A stretch of DNA of 52,809 nucleotides from CAKSQF01 sp964582375. Lineage in GTDB: Bacteria; Bacillota; Clostridia; Oscillospirales; CAG-272. Below the pieces are notes generated by a model that saw only the letters and a list, made by a program, of their open reading frames with translations, did not search any database and was not told where the DNA came from. This document shows positions 1 to 8,466 of the stretch, piece by piece. Numbering within the stretch: the stretch's first letter is position 1; each line of letters starts with the position of its first letter. A program made the position numbers and the translations under genes. The stretch covers positions 1 through 52,809 of the forward strand of contig CAZORL010000010.1 of assembly GCA_964582375.1 (NCBI GenBank). Reading direction: 5' to 3'.

Positions 1-1
1 G

Positions 2-57
2 GGGGCTTGCTCATCTCGATGAAACGATGATTTGACAAATCGGGAGGAGCAAGCCCC
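2..57. repeat. Inverted repeat at the window edge
   Basis: GGGGCTTGCTC at 2-12 is exactly complementary to GAGCAAGCCCC at 47-57, with a 34-base spacer. A second, competing pairing is GGGAGG with CCTCCC around 42-61. G/C-rich palindromes of this kind are common between genes in Clostridia genomes, but no second copy was seen in this window. The rest of 1-176 holds only the terminator of the neighbouring minus-strand gene; no coding sequence is supported there. Confidence 0.5.
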
Positions 58-133
58 TCCCCTACCGCCGAGATGGAGTTTGACGGTCGATTTATTGGAA
101 CACAAAGATTTATTCTCGACGCCTCATTCAAAA

Positions 134-173
134 CAGGCTGTCTTAAATGCGAGGAAGCATTTAAGACAGCCTG
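134..173 (-). terminator. Terminator of the GH36 gene
   Basis: A perfect 17-bp stem (134-150 with 157-173) closes a 6-base loop. On the minus strand it follows the stop codon at 177 and is followed by TGTTTTG, so it fits a rho-independent terminator for the gene at 177-1934. Confidence 0.85.
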
Positions 174-176
174 TTA

Positions 177-1934
177 TTATTCTTTTGCAAGCACCATTAC
201 GCCGGTGTTGGGGATCTCGATCTCGAGAACGCCGTGGGGGACGGTTATGTTTTGGGCGGACAGGAGGGTGCCGGTGCAGGATTTGATCTCGATCTTGGCG
301 GCAAAGGGTTCGCCGGTGTTACGGATGAGGGTCGGGGACTGCCAGGAGGCGTTTATTACGGCGAGGGTGGATATGCCGCTCTTTATTTCGAGGTCGGATC
401 TTGAAAAGAGCACGGTGAACTGTCTGCCGTCCTTTATCGACTCGGCGGAGGTATAGTTTGCGGCAGGATCTCTTGCGGTCAGTCTCCCCTCGATCAGGCA
501 ATCGCGCCACTTACGCCAGAGATCCATATAAAAGGCGAGCATCTTTTTATGCGACTCGGGGAGATTTTCGATACGCACCGAGATCTGCGGAACGAGGAAA
601 AAGCTGTTTGCGATCTGTAGTGCGGCAGACTCAACAGAGGTCTCGGTATGCCACATCAGCATATCCGAATGCACGGCTGTCTTATCGGTGATAAAGCGCA
701 GATTGATGCCGTTGACTCTGTTGCGCATGATATCCGCAGGGCAATCACCCACACGGAGCATATTGCCGAGGCGGCGCATGACCGGTCCGACATAGCTTTG
801 TCTGAACTCGAAGAGCATATCGGGCTTAAGTGCGGAAAGTCTTGCCTTGATCTCATCAAGCAGTGCGCAGACAGCGTCCTGGATGGATGCGTGATCCATT
901 TGATCGTTCAGTGTCGGGGTTTCATTTTCGAGATGGCGGAAGGAATCGATAAAGTCGAGCTTGAAGCCGTCAAGCCCCCATTCTTTGACTGCGCGCTCGT
1001 AGGTCTTGCAGAGATAGTCGCGGACATCGGGGTATCTCGGGTCAAGGACGCCCACTCCTTCCCATGTATGATGGAATTTGTCCTTGAATCTTGCATATGC
1101 TTTTGAATGTTCGCCGACGAAGGGCACCGAATACCACAGGATGATTTTCATACCGACCGAGTGGACGGCATCGACAAGAGCCTTCATGTCGGGGATCTTT
1201 GAGGGTGTCGGTTCCCAGTCGCCGCAGAAAGCGTATCCGCGGTTGTTGTCATCGGTCTGCCATCCGTCATCGACGATGACGCTGTCCATACCATATTGTT
1301 TCGCAAGTTTCAGCTCGGCGACAAGGTCATCCGAGTCGAGTTTTTGGTGCATCGAATACCATGTCGAGTACATCGGCATTTTTGCCGCCTCGGGGACATC
1401 CGCCTCGGGGCAATTCTTGCGCCACTCATCCGATATCTCTCTTGCCTTATCGTAAAAATCGACGCTGTCTCTGTCGATCCTCAGCGTACACTCATATTCT
1501 TTGATCGGCTCGGTGATCTCGGCAAAGAGGGTGAGCGAGCATGTCAGTTCGCCGCTTTCTTCGATGACGCCGATCGAAAATTCGCTCGGGTTGCGAAAAT
1601 CCGAGAGTGCCGCCGCAAGTGTACTCTTGCCGCGAACGTCGGTGCAGACATAGAGCGGCAGATTGGATGCCGATCTTGAACCCATGTGCAGTGCTGCCCA
1701 GTTTGGCGATATGCAGTGCAGATCGCCATATGAGGGCGACCAGATCGATATCGTTTCGGCAAGCGGCAGTCTCCATTTAATTTTGACCGGTTTCGGCATT
1801 TCGACGCTCGCAAGCTCGATCTTGATCCCGATGCTTGCACGATCGCCGTCGTATTTTTCGGTGGTCATTGTCAGTGAGTATTCGGTATCGCTCGTGAAGG
1901 TGATACCGCAGAGGTTAAATTCTTTTGTTGGCAT
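177..1934 (-). CDS. GH36-family alpha-galactosidase, intracellular
   Basis: A 585-residue glycoside hydrolase of the GH36 / raffinose-synthase-like group (clan GH-D), expected to release alpha-galactose from small oligosaccharides in the cytoplasm. The barrel shows VDDGWQ around residues 221-226, LWYSVPF around 266-272, and GFKLDFID around 323-330, where D327 is the likely nucleophile. A later RVGDCPAD segment probably holds the acid/base Asp. Residues 1-180 would form the usual beta-sandwich. There is no signal peptide. The ATG at 1934 was chosen over an upstream in-frame start because GAAAGGA lies just before it. The gene has its own promoter and a strong terminator and stands alone. Exact linkage specificity cannot be read from sequence; alpha-galactosidase is the best family-level call. 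Confidence 0.85.
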   Translation of the reverse strand: MPTKEFNLCGITFTSDTEYSLTMTTEKYDGDRASIGIKIELASVEMPKPVKIKWRLPLAETISIWSPSYGDLHCISPNWAALHMGSRSASNLPLYVCTDVRGKSTLAAALSDFRNPSEFSIGVIEESGELTCSLTLFAEITEPIKEYECTLRIDRDSVDFYDKAREISDEWRKNCPEADVPEAAKMPMYSTWYSMHQKLDSDDLVAELKLAKQYGMDSVIVDDGWQTDDNNRGYAFCGDWEPTPSKIPDMKALVDAVHSVGMKIILWYSVPFVGEHSKAYARFKDKFHHTWEGVGVLDPRYPDVRDYLCKTYERAVKEWGLDGFKLDFIDSFRHLENETPTLNDQMDHASIQDAVCALLDEIKARLSALKPDMLFEFRQSYVGPVMRRLGNMLRVGDCPADIMRNRVNGINLRFITDKTAVHSDMLMWHTETSVESAALQIANSFFLVPQISVRIENLPESHKKMLAFYMDLWRKWRDCLIEGRLTARDPAANYTSAESIKDGRQFTVLFSRSDLEIKSGISTLAVINASWQSPTLIRNTGEPFAAKIEIKSCTGTLLSAQNITVPHGVLEIEIPNTGVMVLAKE

Positions 1935-1974
1935 AATATATCCTTTCACCTGCGGCAGGCATTGTGATGGTTCT

Positions 1975-2003
1975 ATTATAAACGATAATGGCAAAAAAAT
2001 CAA
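1975..2003 (-). promoter_or_regulatory. Promoter of the GH36 gene
   Basis: On the minus strand TTGATT (1998-2003) and TATAAT (1975-1980) are 17 bp apart, about 40 bp before the ATG at 1934. It is back to back with the plus-strand promoter at 2024-2052. Confidence 0.65.
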
Positions 2004-2023
2004 GAGTTTTTATAAAAAATCGG

Positions 2024-2052
2024 TTGACATTGACAAAAAAATATGCTATACT
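2024..2052 (+). promoter_or_regulatory. Promoter of the yccF-like gene
   Basis: TTGACA (2024-2029), a 17-bp spacer and TATACT (2047-2052), with an extended -10 TG at 2044-2045. It probably also drives the mannosidase gene downstream. Confidence 0.8.
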
Positions 2053-2093
2053 TTCATCAAGAAAACATGTGACATGAAGCGGAGATGATACTT

Positions 2094-2453
2094 GTGAGAA
2101 CGATCGGCAATATTTTGTGGTTTTTATTCGGCGGACTGATCGGCGGGATTGCGTGGTCGGTCATCGGACTTTTGTGGTGTGTGACGATCATCGGCATACC
2201 GGTAGGGAAGCAGTGCTTTAAGATGGCAAAGCTCGCATTCTTTCCGTTTGGCAAGGATGTCAGATACGGCGGTGGCGGATTTTCGTTTATTGTCAACATC
2301 ATTTGGATAGTTTTTTGCGGATGGGAGCTCGCTCTCGGCTATGTTGCGCTTGCGATCGCCTGGTGCGTGACCATCGTCGGCATCCCCGTGGGTGTGCAGT
2401 GCATGAAGCTTGCAAAGTTATCACTTATGCCGTTCGGTGCAAGGGTGAGATGA
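2094..2453 (+). CDS. YccF domain-containing membrane protein
   Basis: A 119-residue integral membrane protein of the YccF (DUF307) family, whose function is not established. It shows the family's internal duplication: IGIPVGKQCFKMAKLAFFPFG is echoed by VGIPVGVQCMKLAKLSLMPFG about 70 residues later, each half with hydrophobic helices. I take GTG 2094 as the start because GGAG (2081-2084) sits 9 bases upstream and the product then begins with RTIGNILW, as in the family. The ATG at 2085 directly abuts GGAG and is too close. The mannosidase gene starts 40 bases downstream, so co-transcription is likely, without an obvious functional link. Confidence 0.85.
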   Translation: MRTIGNILWFLFGGLIGGIAWSVIGLLWCVTIIGIPVGKQCFKMAKLAFFPFGKDVRYGGGGFSFIVNIIWIVFCGWELALGYVALAIAWCVTIVGIPVGVQCMKLAKLSLMPFGARVR

Positions 2454-2493
2454 AAAGCAAAACAATACAGCAATACAAAAGGAGAACTTCAAA

Positions 2494-5400
2494 ATGACAT
2501 TTATTGAAGAAAAGATCAGAGTTTCTTGCGAAAATCTCTCGGGGAAGATCGTCACCGAGAAGATGAAGATCACCGATATGATGATGACCTTCTGCGACTA
2601 CAAGACCTCGAACACGCCGCCCGATGAAAATGCCGATTGGGTGCATTTTGGCGGCGGCGAGATCGATTTCGGCAGTATCGACAGACATTGCTGGTTCAAA
2701 TTCAGCCTTGATCTGCCCGAAATTGATGGATACCACGAGCAACGTCTTATGACGAGCGGCAGTGCGGACAACGGATGGGACGCTAATAATCCGCAGTGCA
2801 CGCTGTTTATTGACGGCGACAGCGCGTATCAGGCGTTTGACACAAATCACAGATCGACACCGATCGTGCCCGGGCATCATGATGTGTTTGTCTATTTTTA
2901 CAACGGAATGAACTCGCCCACCGTCTCGGTCAACTTCTATTATGCGACGGTCGATCTTCGCATCGAAAAGCTTTATTACGATCTTTATGTGCCCTACAGT
3001 GCGCTTCGAGCACTTCAAAGGGACTCGGCTGAATATCTGCTGATCAGAAGCAAACTAAACGAGGCGACAATGCTCCTTGATTTCCGTTATCCTTATTCGG
3101 ACGATTTTTATAACAGCATTGCCGCATGTGACAGGTTCATGAGAGAGGAGTTTTACGAAAAGGAACTTTCTCAAAATGTCGGCGAGATCGATCTTATCGG
3201 TCACACTCATATAGATGTCGCATGGCTTTGGACGATAGCACAGACAAAGGAAAAAGCACAGCGATCCTTCTCGACCGCCGTAAAGCTTATGGAAAAATAT
3301 CCCGACTACATTTTCCAGTCAAGTCAGCCGCAGCTTTACGCATTTGTTAAGGAAAACGACCCCGGACTCTACTCGCGGATCAAAAAGCTTGCCGCAGAAG
3401 GACGGTGGGAGGTCGAGGGTGCAATGTGGCTCGAATCGGACACCAATCTTGTCAGCGGCGAGAGTCTTGTCAGACAGATCCTGCTCGGCAAAAAGTTCAT
3501 GCGCGAGGAATTTGGTGTAGAGAGCCGCGTACTCTGGCTGCCCGATGTTTTCGGTTACAGTGCGGCACTTCCGCAGATCCTCAAAAAGAGCGGCGTACCC
3601 TTTTTCTTTACATCGAAGATATCATGGAGCGAGACAAACAAGTTTCCGCATGACAATTTCATCTGGCAGGGCATTGACGGCAGTGAGATCTTTGCGGTGC
3701 TCAGTCAGGCGTATGTAAAAGAGCTTGATCCCTCGTCGGTAAAGGCTTCATGGCGCGATCATGTTGAAAAAGAGTATTCGGACACCGTCCTTTCGACCTT
3801 CGGCTACGGCGACGGAGGCGGCGGACCTACGGTGAAGATGCTCGAAAATTATGAGAGACTGAAGAAGGGCATCCCCGGTCTGCCGACAGTCAAAATGAGA
3901 CGCGCGGGCGAGACCATCGAGCAGATCGAGCGCGAGTTCAAGGACGCTTGCGAGAGGCTTCGTTTTGTGCCGAAATGGTCGGGCGAGCTGTATCTTGAGA
4001 TGCATCGCGGCACATACACATCCGCCGCTCACAACAAGAAGAACAACAGAAGATCCGAGATACTTTATCAGAATGTAGAGACAGCATCGGTGATCGATTG
4101 CCTGCTTGGTCACAAGAGCGATTATCCTGCCGATATGCTTGACAAAAATTGGCATACGATACTCAAAAATCAGTTCCACGACATCATTCCCGGCTCGTCT
4201 ATCGGCGAGGTCTATAAGGTGTCGGACGCCGAGTATAAGGAACTTCTTTCCGAGGGCGGTGACGAGCTTGACAGGCGTATATCGTCGATTGCGTCGAGCG
4301 TAAAGAGCGACGGCGGACTGTTTGTTTACAATCCAACGCCCTTTGACCGCACTGAATATCTGACGACTGATGGTGATGTGTTCCTTGCCGAGAATGTCCC
4401 CGCACACGGTTGGAGCGTACTTTCGCCGACAGCTGCACCCTCTGATTGCAAAGCGGGCGAAAAGGTACTCGAAAACAGCATGGTCAAGGTCGTTTTTGAT
4501 GACAAATTCGGCATATCGTCGATTTTTGACAAACGCCTTGGCAGAGAGCTTGTCGAGCAGGGCAAACGTGCAAACGAGCTTCTCGTTTTTGAGGATTATC
4601 CGAGAGAATATGATGCTTGGGAGATCACCGAGTATTACAAGCTCAAAAAGTGGATCGTTGACTCGGTCGAGTCGGTCGAGTACGAAAGAGGCGACACATA
4701 TGCTGCAGTCAAGATCACAAGAAAATACATGACGAGCAGAATCGAGCAGAGGATCGTCCTGCACTCGGGCAGCCCGAGACTTGATTTCGAAACATATGTC
4801 GATTGGCATGAGGATCATGTTCTGCTCAAGGCCGCTTTCCCGACGACCGTTCGCTCGGACAGCGCAACCTATGAGATACATTTCGGACACATTAATCGCC
4901 CGACACACAGAAATACATCCTGGGACGAGGCAAAGTTCGAGGTCTCGGCACACAAATGGGCAGATCTTTCGGAGCACGGATTCGGCATCAGCCTTCTTAA
5001 CGATTGCAAATACGGACACAGCGTCGAGGAAAATGTCATGACGCTCTCTCTCTTAAAGGCGGCGACGAATCCGAATCCCACATCTGACAGAGGCGAGCAT
5101 TACTTCACATATTCGATCTATCCGCATGACGGCTCTGTCGCAGACGGCGGCACGATCAAAGAGGCGTATGCGCTCAACGATCCGCTCATTACAAGACACA
5201 TCGAGCAGAGCACAGAGGGAAAACTTCCCGAGAGCTATGCATTTGTTACAAGCTCGTATGAGGGATTTGCAGTCGAGACGATCAAAGCACCCGAGTACGG
5301 CGAGGGCATAATAGTAAGAGGCTACGAGGCGTACAACGGCAAATCGGGGGTCAAACTCACCTTCGGATTTGATGTTGACAAGGTCTATGTCTGCGATCTG

Positions 5401-5499
5401 ATGGAGAACTGCGAGCGTGAGCTGTCCGTAAACGGCAGATCGGTCGAGTTTGACGTCACAAACTTTGAGATCGTCACTCTGCGAGTTATCGCAAAATAA
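2494..5499 (+). CDS. GH38 alpha-mannosidase
   Basis: A 1001-residue family 38 glycoside hydrolase that should release alpha-linked mannose from oligosaccharides or N-glycan fragments. The zinc-site motif HTHIDVAWLW starts at H237, with D241 as a ligand; the nucleophile is probably D351 in WLPDVFGY; a later NQFHDIIPGSS segment is the family's third conserved His-Asp block. After the catalytic barrel come the three-helix bundle and beta domains to the C-terminus. The length matches bacterial and lysosomal-type GH38 enzymes. There is no signal peptide, so it acts in the cytoplasm. The start has an AAAGGAGAA ribosome site. It lies between yccF and a DMT transporter gene on the same strand. Confidence 0.93.
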   Translation: MTFIEEKIRVSCENLSGKIVTEKMKITDMMMTFCDYKTSNTPPDENADWVHFGGGEIDFGSIDRHCWFKFSLDLPEIDGYHEQRLMTSGSADNGWDANNPQCTLFIDGDSAYQAFDTNHRSTPIVPGHHDVFVYFYNGMNSPTVSVNFYYATVDLRIEKLYYDLYVPYSALRALQRDSAEYLLIRSKLNEATMLLDFRYPYSDDFYNSIAACDRFMREEFYEKELSQNVGEIDLIGHTHIDVAWLWTIAQTKEKAQRSFSTAVKLMEKYPDYIFQSSQPQLYAFVKENDPGLYSRIKKLAAEGRWEVEGAMWLESDTNLVSGESLVRQILLGKKFMREEFGVESRVLWLPDVFGYSAALPQILKKSGVPFFFTSKISWSETNKFPHDNFIWQGIDGSEIFAVLSQAYVKELDPSSVKASWRDHVEKEYSDTVLSTFGYGDGGGGPTVKMLENYERLKKGIPGLPTVKMRRAGETIEQIEREFKDACERLRFVPKWSGELYLEMHRGTYTSAAHNKKNNRRSEILYQNVETASVIDCLLGHKSDYPADMLDKNWHTILKNQFHDIIPGSSIGEVYKVSDAEYKELLSEGGDELDRRISSIASSVKSDGGLFVYNPTPFDRTEYLTTDGDVFLAENVPAHGWSVLSPTAAPSDCKAGEKVLENSMVKVVFDDKFGISSIFDKRLGRELVEQGKRANELLVFEDYPREYDAWEITEYYKLKKWIVDSVESVEYERGDTYAAVKITRKYMTSRIEQRIVLHSGSPRLDFETYVDWHEDHVLLKAAFPTTVRSDSATYEIHFGHINRPTHRNTSWDEAKFEVSAHKWADLSEHGFGISLLNDCKYGHSVEENVMTLSLLKAATNPNPTSDRGEHYFTYSIYPHDGSVADGGTIKEAYALNDPLITRHIEQSTEGKLPESYAFVTSSYEGFAVETIKAPEYGEGIIVRGYEAYNGKSGVKLTFGFDVDKVYVCDLMENCERELSVNGRSVEFDVTNFEIVTLRVIAK

Positions 5500-5511
5500 T
5501 AAACAAAAACC

Positions 5512-5552
5512 AAAGAAGACGGGGTACATTACAAGACCGCCCCGCCTTCTTT
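5512..5552 (+). terminator. Hairpin after the mannosidase gene
   Basis: AAAGAAGACGGGG (5512-5524) pairs with CCCCGCCTTCTTT (5540-5552), allowing one G-U pair. No T-run follows, so it may attenuate rather than fully stop transcription into the transporter gene, which has no clear promoter of its own. Confidence 0.5.
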
Positions 5553-5590
5553 GCGGAACTTATATTTACAATGAAAGAAAGGCAATTCAA

Positions 5591-6496
5591 ATGTTTTCAC
5601 TGCCAATTCCGATCCTTTTGGCGATCACGGTCATTGCAAGCTGGCTCAACTCGCTCATCTGCGGTTATTTTCCGAAAAGAGTATCAAGCGATGACGGCGC
5701 GATCGACGCATTTAATCTTTTCCGCAATCTTTTCTGTGCGGCGGCGATCGCACTCCTGCTTGCACTGTCGGATGCGCTCGGCTCGGTCAGCCTTTTTACG
5801 ATATTGCTCGGTGTGCTCATGGGACTTGCCAACATTTTCGGTGCACTCGCACATCTGAAGGCGTTTGCTATCGGCCCGTTTTCCTACACGACTGTCATCG
5901 TATCGCTGTCCGCGATCATTCCCGCACTTTCGGGACTTTTCTTCGGGGAGAGCATTTCGGCACTTCAGTGGGTCGGTGTTGCACTTATGGCACTTTGCCT
6001 GTTCCTCTCTCCCGAAAAGGGCGAGGGCGAGCAGAAAAAGGCAAGCGTAAAATGGATGATACTGTCGCTTGTCTCCGCCGCATTGTCGGGGGTCACGGGC
6101 ATCATTCAAAAGGTTCACCAAAACTCGGAGCACGCAGACGAGATGGGCGCACTGCTTATCTCTACATTTGCTGTCTCGGCGGTGATCTCGGCATTTATGC
6201 TTGCTTTTCGGAAGAAAAGTGGGAAGATCGGGTCGTTTGACTCGGTGATGCACAAGCCGATCTTTTGGATATTGCCGATAGTCGGCGGATGCGTGTTCGC
6301 CTTTCCGCATACCATCAATCTGTTTCTTTCGGGCAAGCTCGACTCGGTCATCTTCTTCCCGATAGTCAATCTCTGCCCGATGCTTGTTTCGATGCTCTCG
6401 GGTATGATCATCTTCCGCGAGCGGCTCTCGCTCCGCAGATGGGCAGGGGTGGCGGTCGGGATACTGTCTACCGTGCTCTTGGCAGGGATCATTTGA
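5591..6496 (+). CDS. EamA/DMT-superfamily transporter
   Basis: A 301-residue polytopic membrane protein with about ten hydrophobic helices in two homologous halves, typical of the drug/metabolite transporter (EamA) superfamily. The substrate cannot be told from sequence. The second half carries the family's ending: GKLDSVIFFPIVNL, FRERLS and a final helix. I chose ATG 5591, where the hydrophobic N-terminus begins and a GAAAGG site lies upstream; longer in-frame starts would add residues read from the mannosidase 3' end. It follows the GH38 gene by about 90 bases, so a role with mannosidase products is possible but unproven. Confidence 0.85.
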   Translation: MFSLPIPILLAITVIASWLNSLICGYFPKRVSSDDGAIDAFNLFRNLFCAAAIALLLALSDALGSVSLFTILLGVLMGLANIFGALAHLKAFAIGPFSYTTVIVSLSAIIPALSGLFFGESISALQWVGVALMALCLFLSPEKGEGEQKKASVKWMILSLVSAALSGVTGIIQKVHQNSEHADEMGALLISTFAVSAVISAFMLAFRKKSGKIGSFDSVMHKPIFWILPIVGGCVFAFPHTINLFLSGKLDSVIFFPIVNLCPMLVSMLSGMIIFRERLSLRRWAGVAVGILSTVLLAGII

Positions 6497-6515
6497 GATA
6501 CGAGATACGAGATAC
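6495..6515 (+). repeat. Three tandem GAGATAC copies
   Basis: GAGATAC occurs three times head to tail, starting at the last two bases of the transporter stop codon. It is too short to call an element. Confidence 0.6.
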
Positions 6516-6607
6516 AAGATAATTGTGCGGTGGAGATCTTGGTATTTACCTGCCGTTTTATTGTAAATTGACTGTTTGAAAATCAACAAATTATCCTAAA
6601 TGTGACC

Positions 6608-6648
6608 AAAAACACCGTTTTGGCTTTGCTGAAACGGTGTTTTTAATA
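6608..6648 (+). terminator. Terminator after the DMT transporter
   Basis: AAAAACACCGTTT (6608-6620) pairs with AAACGGTGTTTTT (6632-6644), and the arm ends in a T-run continuing to TTTAATATTTT. Confidence 0.85.
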
Positions 6649-6669
6649 TTTTGTGGAAATTTTTTCAAA

Positions 6670-6728
6670 TACCTATTGACAAGGTAGACATTTTGTGGTA
6701 TACTAAATACCTACCAAATAGGTAGACA
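6670..6728 (+). promoter_or_regulatory. iscS promoter with two Rrf2/IscR-like operator copies
   Basis: TTGACA (6676-6681), 17 bp, TATACT (6699-6704). Two copies of TACCT-N7-AGGTA, each preceded by AAA and followed by GACA, lie at 6670-6686 (over the -35) and 6708-6724 (just after the -10), 38 bp apart. The placement is that of a repressor. Given the iron-sulfur genes downstream, an Rrf2-family (IscR-like) regulator is the likely ligand; its gene is not in the window. Confidence 0.75.
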
Positions 6729-6744
6729 AGAAAGGATTTTTTCA

Positions 6745-7950
6745 ATGACAAACAGAAATATAGATATATACCTTGACAACGCTGCGACAACGAAGGCATC
6801 GAGACGCGCGATCGACGCCATGATCTCGTGTATGGAGAAGTCCTACGCCAACGCATCGTCACTGCACACACCCGGTCAGCGTGCCGCTGAGGTGTTGCAA
6901 GAGGCGAGGGAGAAGATCGCCGCGTGCATCGGAGCGAGTGCGAGGGAGATAATTTTCACCTCGGGCGGCAGTGAGGCCGACAATCAGGCACTTATTACGG
7001 GAGCGTACGCAGGCAGAAAAAAGGGCAAGATGCACATAGTTTCGACAGAGATCGAGCATCACGCCATCCTGCATCGGCTGAACAGGCTTAAAAACGAGGG
7101 CTTTGACATAACGCTGATAAAGCCCGACGAAAAAGGATATGTAAGCCTTGATGCGGTCAGGGCAGCACTTCGCGAGGACACCTGCCTTGTCAGCGTGATG
7201 TATGCAAACAACGAGATAGGTACGATCGAGCCGATAGCCGAAATAGGCAGACTTTGCCGCGAGAGGGGGGTCATTTTCCATACAGATGCCGTTCAAGCGG
7301 TCGGACACATACCGATCAATGTCGAAAGAGATAACATTGACATGCTGTCATTCTCGGCACATAAATTCCACGGTCCGAAGGGAGTCGGCGCACTCTATGT
7401 GAGAAAGGGCATCCCAACAACGGCACTTATTGAAGGCGGCGCGCAGGAACGGGGAAGACGAGCCGGAACAGAGAATCTGCCTGCAATCGTCGGCATGGCA
7501 GAGGCACTTTGCGAGGCGACAGAAAATATGGATGAGGATAGCAGACAAATAAGCCTGCTGCGAGACAGACTGATCGGCGGGCTGTCAGAGATACCGCATT
7601 CGATACTGAACGGTGATATGCAGAGAAGACTGCCCGGTAATGTAAGCTTTTGCTTTGAGGGGATCGAGGGCGAGTCGCTCCTGCTGCTCTTGGACGATAA
7701 GGGGATCGCCGCATCATCGGGGTCGGCTTGCACCTCGGGGTCGCTTGACCCAAGCCATGTTTTGCTTGCGATAGGCAGAGTGCATGATATCGCACACGGC
7801 TCGCTCAGACTGACCCTTTCAAGGGAGACGACCGAGGATGAGATAGACTACACCATCTTCGCAGTGAAGGAGACTGTGGACTACCTTCGATCGATATCGC
7901 CGATCTGGCGTGATCTGATCACGGGAAAAAGAGAATTTTTGATCAAATAA
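6745..7950 (+). CDS. iscS: Cysteine desulfurase (IscS/NifS type)
   Basis: A 401-residue PLP enzyme that removes sulfur from cysteine to supply iron-sulfur cluster assembly. Key residues are present: the PLP lysine K207 in SFSAHKFHGPKG, the cofactor-binding TGGSEADN-like stretch FTSGGSEADNQA near residues 72-83, TEIEHHAI near 103-110, and the persulfide-forming C329 in SSGSACTSG. That last motif and the length place it in the IscS/NifS class rather than SufS. The ATG at 6745 has a GAAAGGA site. iscU follows 18 bases downstream. Transcription starts at the operator-bearing promoter at 6670-6728, so repression under iron-sulfur sufficiency is likely. Confidence 0.95.
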   Translation: MTNRNIDIYLDNAATTKASRRAIDAMISCMEKSYANASSLHTPGQRAAEVLQEAREKIAACIGASAREIIFTSGGSEADNQALITGAYAGRKKGKMHIVSTEIEHHAILHRLNRLKNEGFDITLIKPDEKGYVSLDAVRAALREDTCLVSVMYANNEIGTIEPIAEIGRLCRERGVIFHTDAVQAVGHIPINVERDNIDMLSFSAHKFHGPKGVGALYVRKGIPTTALIEGGAQERGRRAGTENLPAIVGMAEALCEATENMDEDSRQISLLRDRLIGGLSEIPHSILNGDMQRRLPGNVSFCFEGIEGESLLLLLDDKGIAASSGSACTSGSLDPSHVLLAIGRVHDIAHGSLRLTLSRETTEDEIDYTIFAVKETVDYLRSISPIWRDLITGKREFLIK

Positions 7951-7968
7951 GGAAGGAAAATAAACAAA

Positions 7969-8400
7969 ATGGCACTTTACAGCGAAAAAGTTATGGATCA
8001 TTTCAGACACCCGAGAAATGTCGGGGTCATTGAGGATGCCGACGGTGTCGGTGAGGTCGGAAACGCCAAATGCGGCGATATCATGAAGATATATATAAAG
8101 ACCGACGGAAAGGTGATAACCGATGTTAAATTCGAGACGTTCGGATGCGGATCGGCGATAGCGTCAAGCTCCATGGCAACCGAGCTTATCAAGGGACGGG
8201 AATTGTCCGAGGTGATCGAGCTGACAAACAAAGCGGTCGTCGAGGCACTCGACGGTCTGCCTGCACATAAGATACACTGTTCGGTTCTCGCCGAACAAGC
8301 GATCAAACGCGCCCTTCGCGATTATTACGACAAAAACGGCATAGAATACGATCACGAAAAGCTCGCCGACGATGACGATTGCCCGAGCTGTCATGTATAA
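7969..8400 (+). CDS. iscU: Iron-sulfur cluster scaffold protein (IscU/NifU-N type)
   Basis: A 143-residue scaffold on which iron-sulfur clusters are built from sulfur delivered by IscS. The three cluster-ligand cysteines are C35 (AKCGD), C60 (GCGSA) and C104 (HCSVL), with the conserved D37. The C-terminus adds an acidic stretch and a CPSC pair (C138, C141), a tail seen in Firmicute NifU-like scaffolds. A GGAAGGAAAA ribosome site precedes the ATG. It is the second gene of the iscS-iscU operon and is followed by a terminator. No iscA, hscA, fdx or suf genes are nearby. Confidence 0.95.
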   Translation: MALYSEKVMDHFRHPRNVGVIEDADGVGEVGNAKCGDIMKIYIKTDGKVITDVKFETFGCGSAIASSSMATELIKGRELSEVIELTNKAVVEALDGLPAHKIHCSVLAEQAIKRALRDYYDKNGIEYDHEKLADDDDCPSCHV

Positions 8401-8417
8401 AATTCTTTAGATACATA

Positions 8418-8456
8418 AAAGATCTCGCAAACCGAATGGTCTGCGAGATCTTTTTG
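8418..8456. terminator. Terminator between iscU and the LacI gene
   Basis: AAAAGATCTCGC... pairs with ...GCGAGATCTTTTT: arms 8421-8433 and 8438-8450 with one mismatch, then a T-run. A-rich and T-rich flanks on either side suit both convergent genes. Confidence 0.85.
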
Positions 8457-8466
8457 ATATATGGGC

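Noticed and set aside
3748..5019. Long minus-strand frame opposite the mannosidase gene
   Set aside because: It lies wholly inside a well-supported GH38 gene, has no recognisable domain, and is explained by the codon bias of the sense strand.
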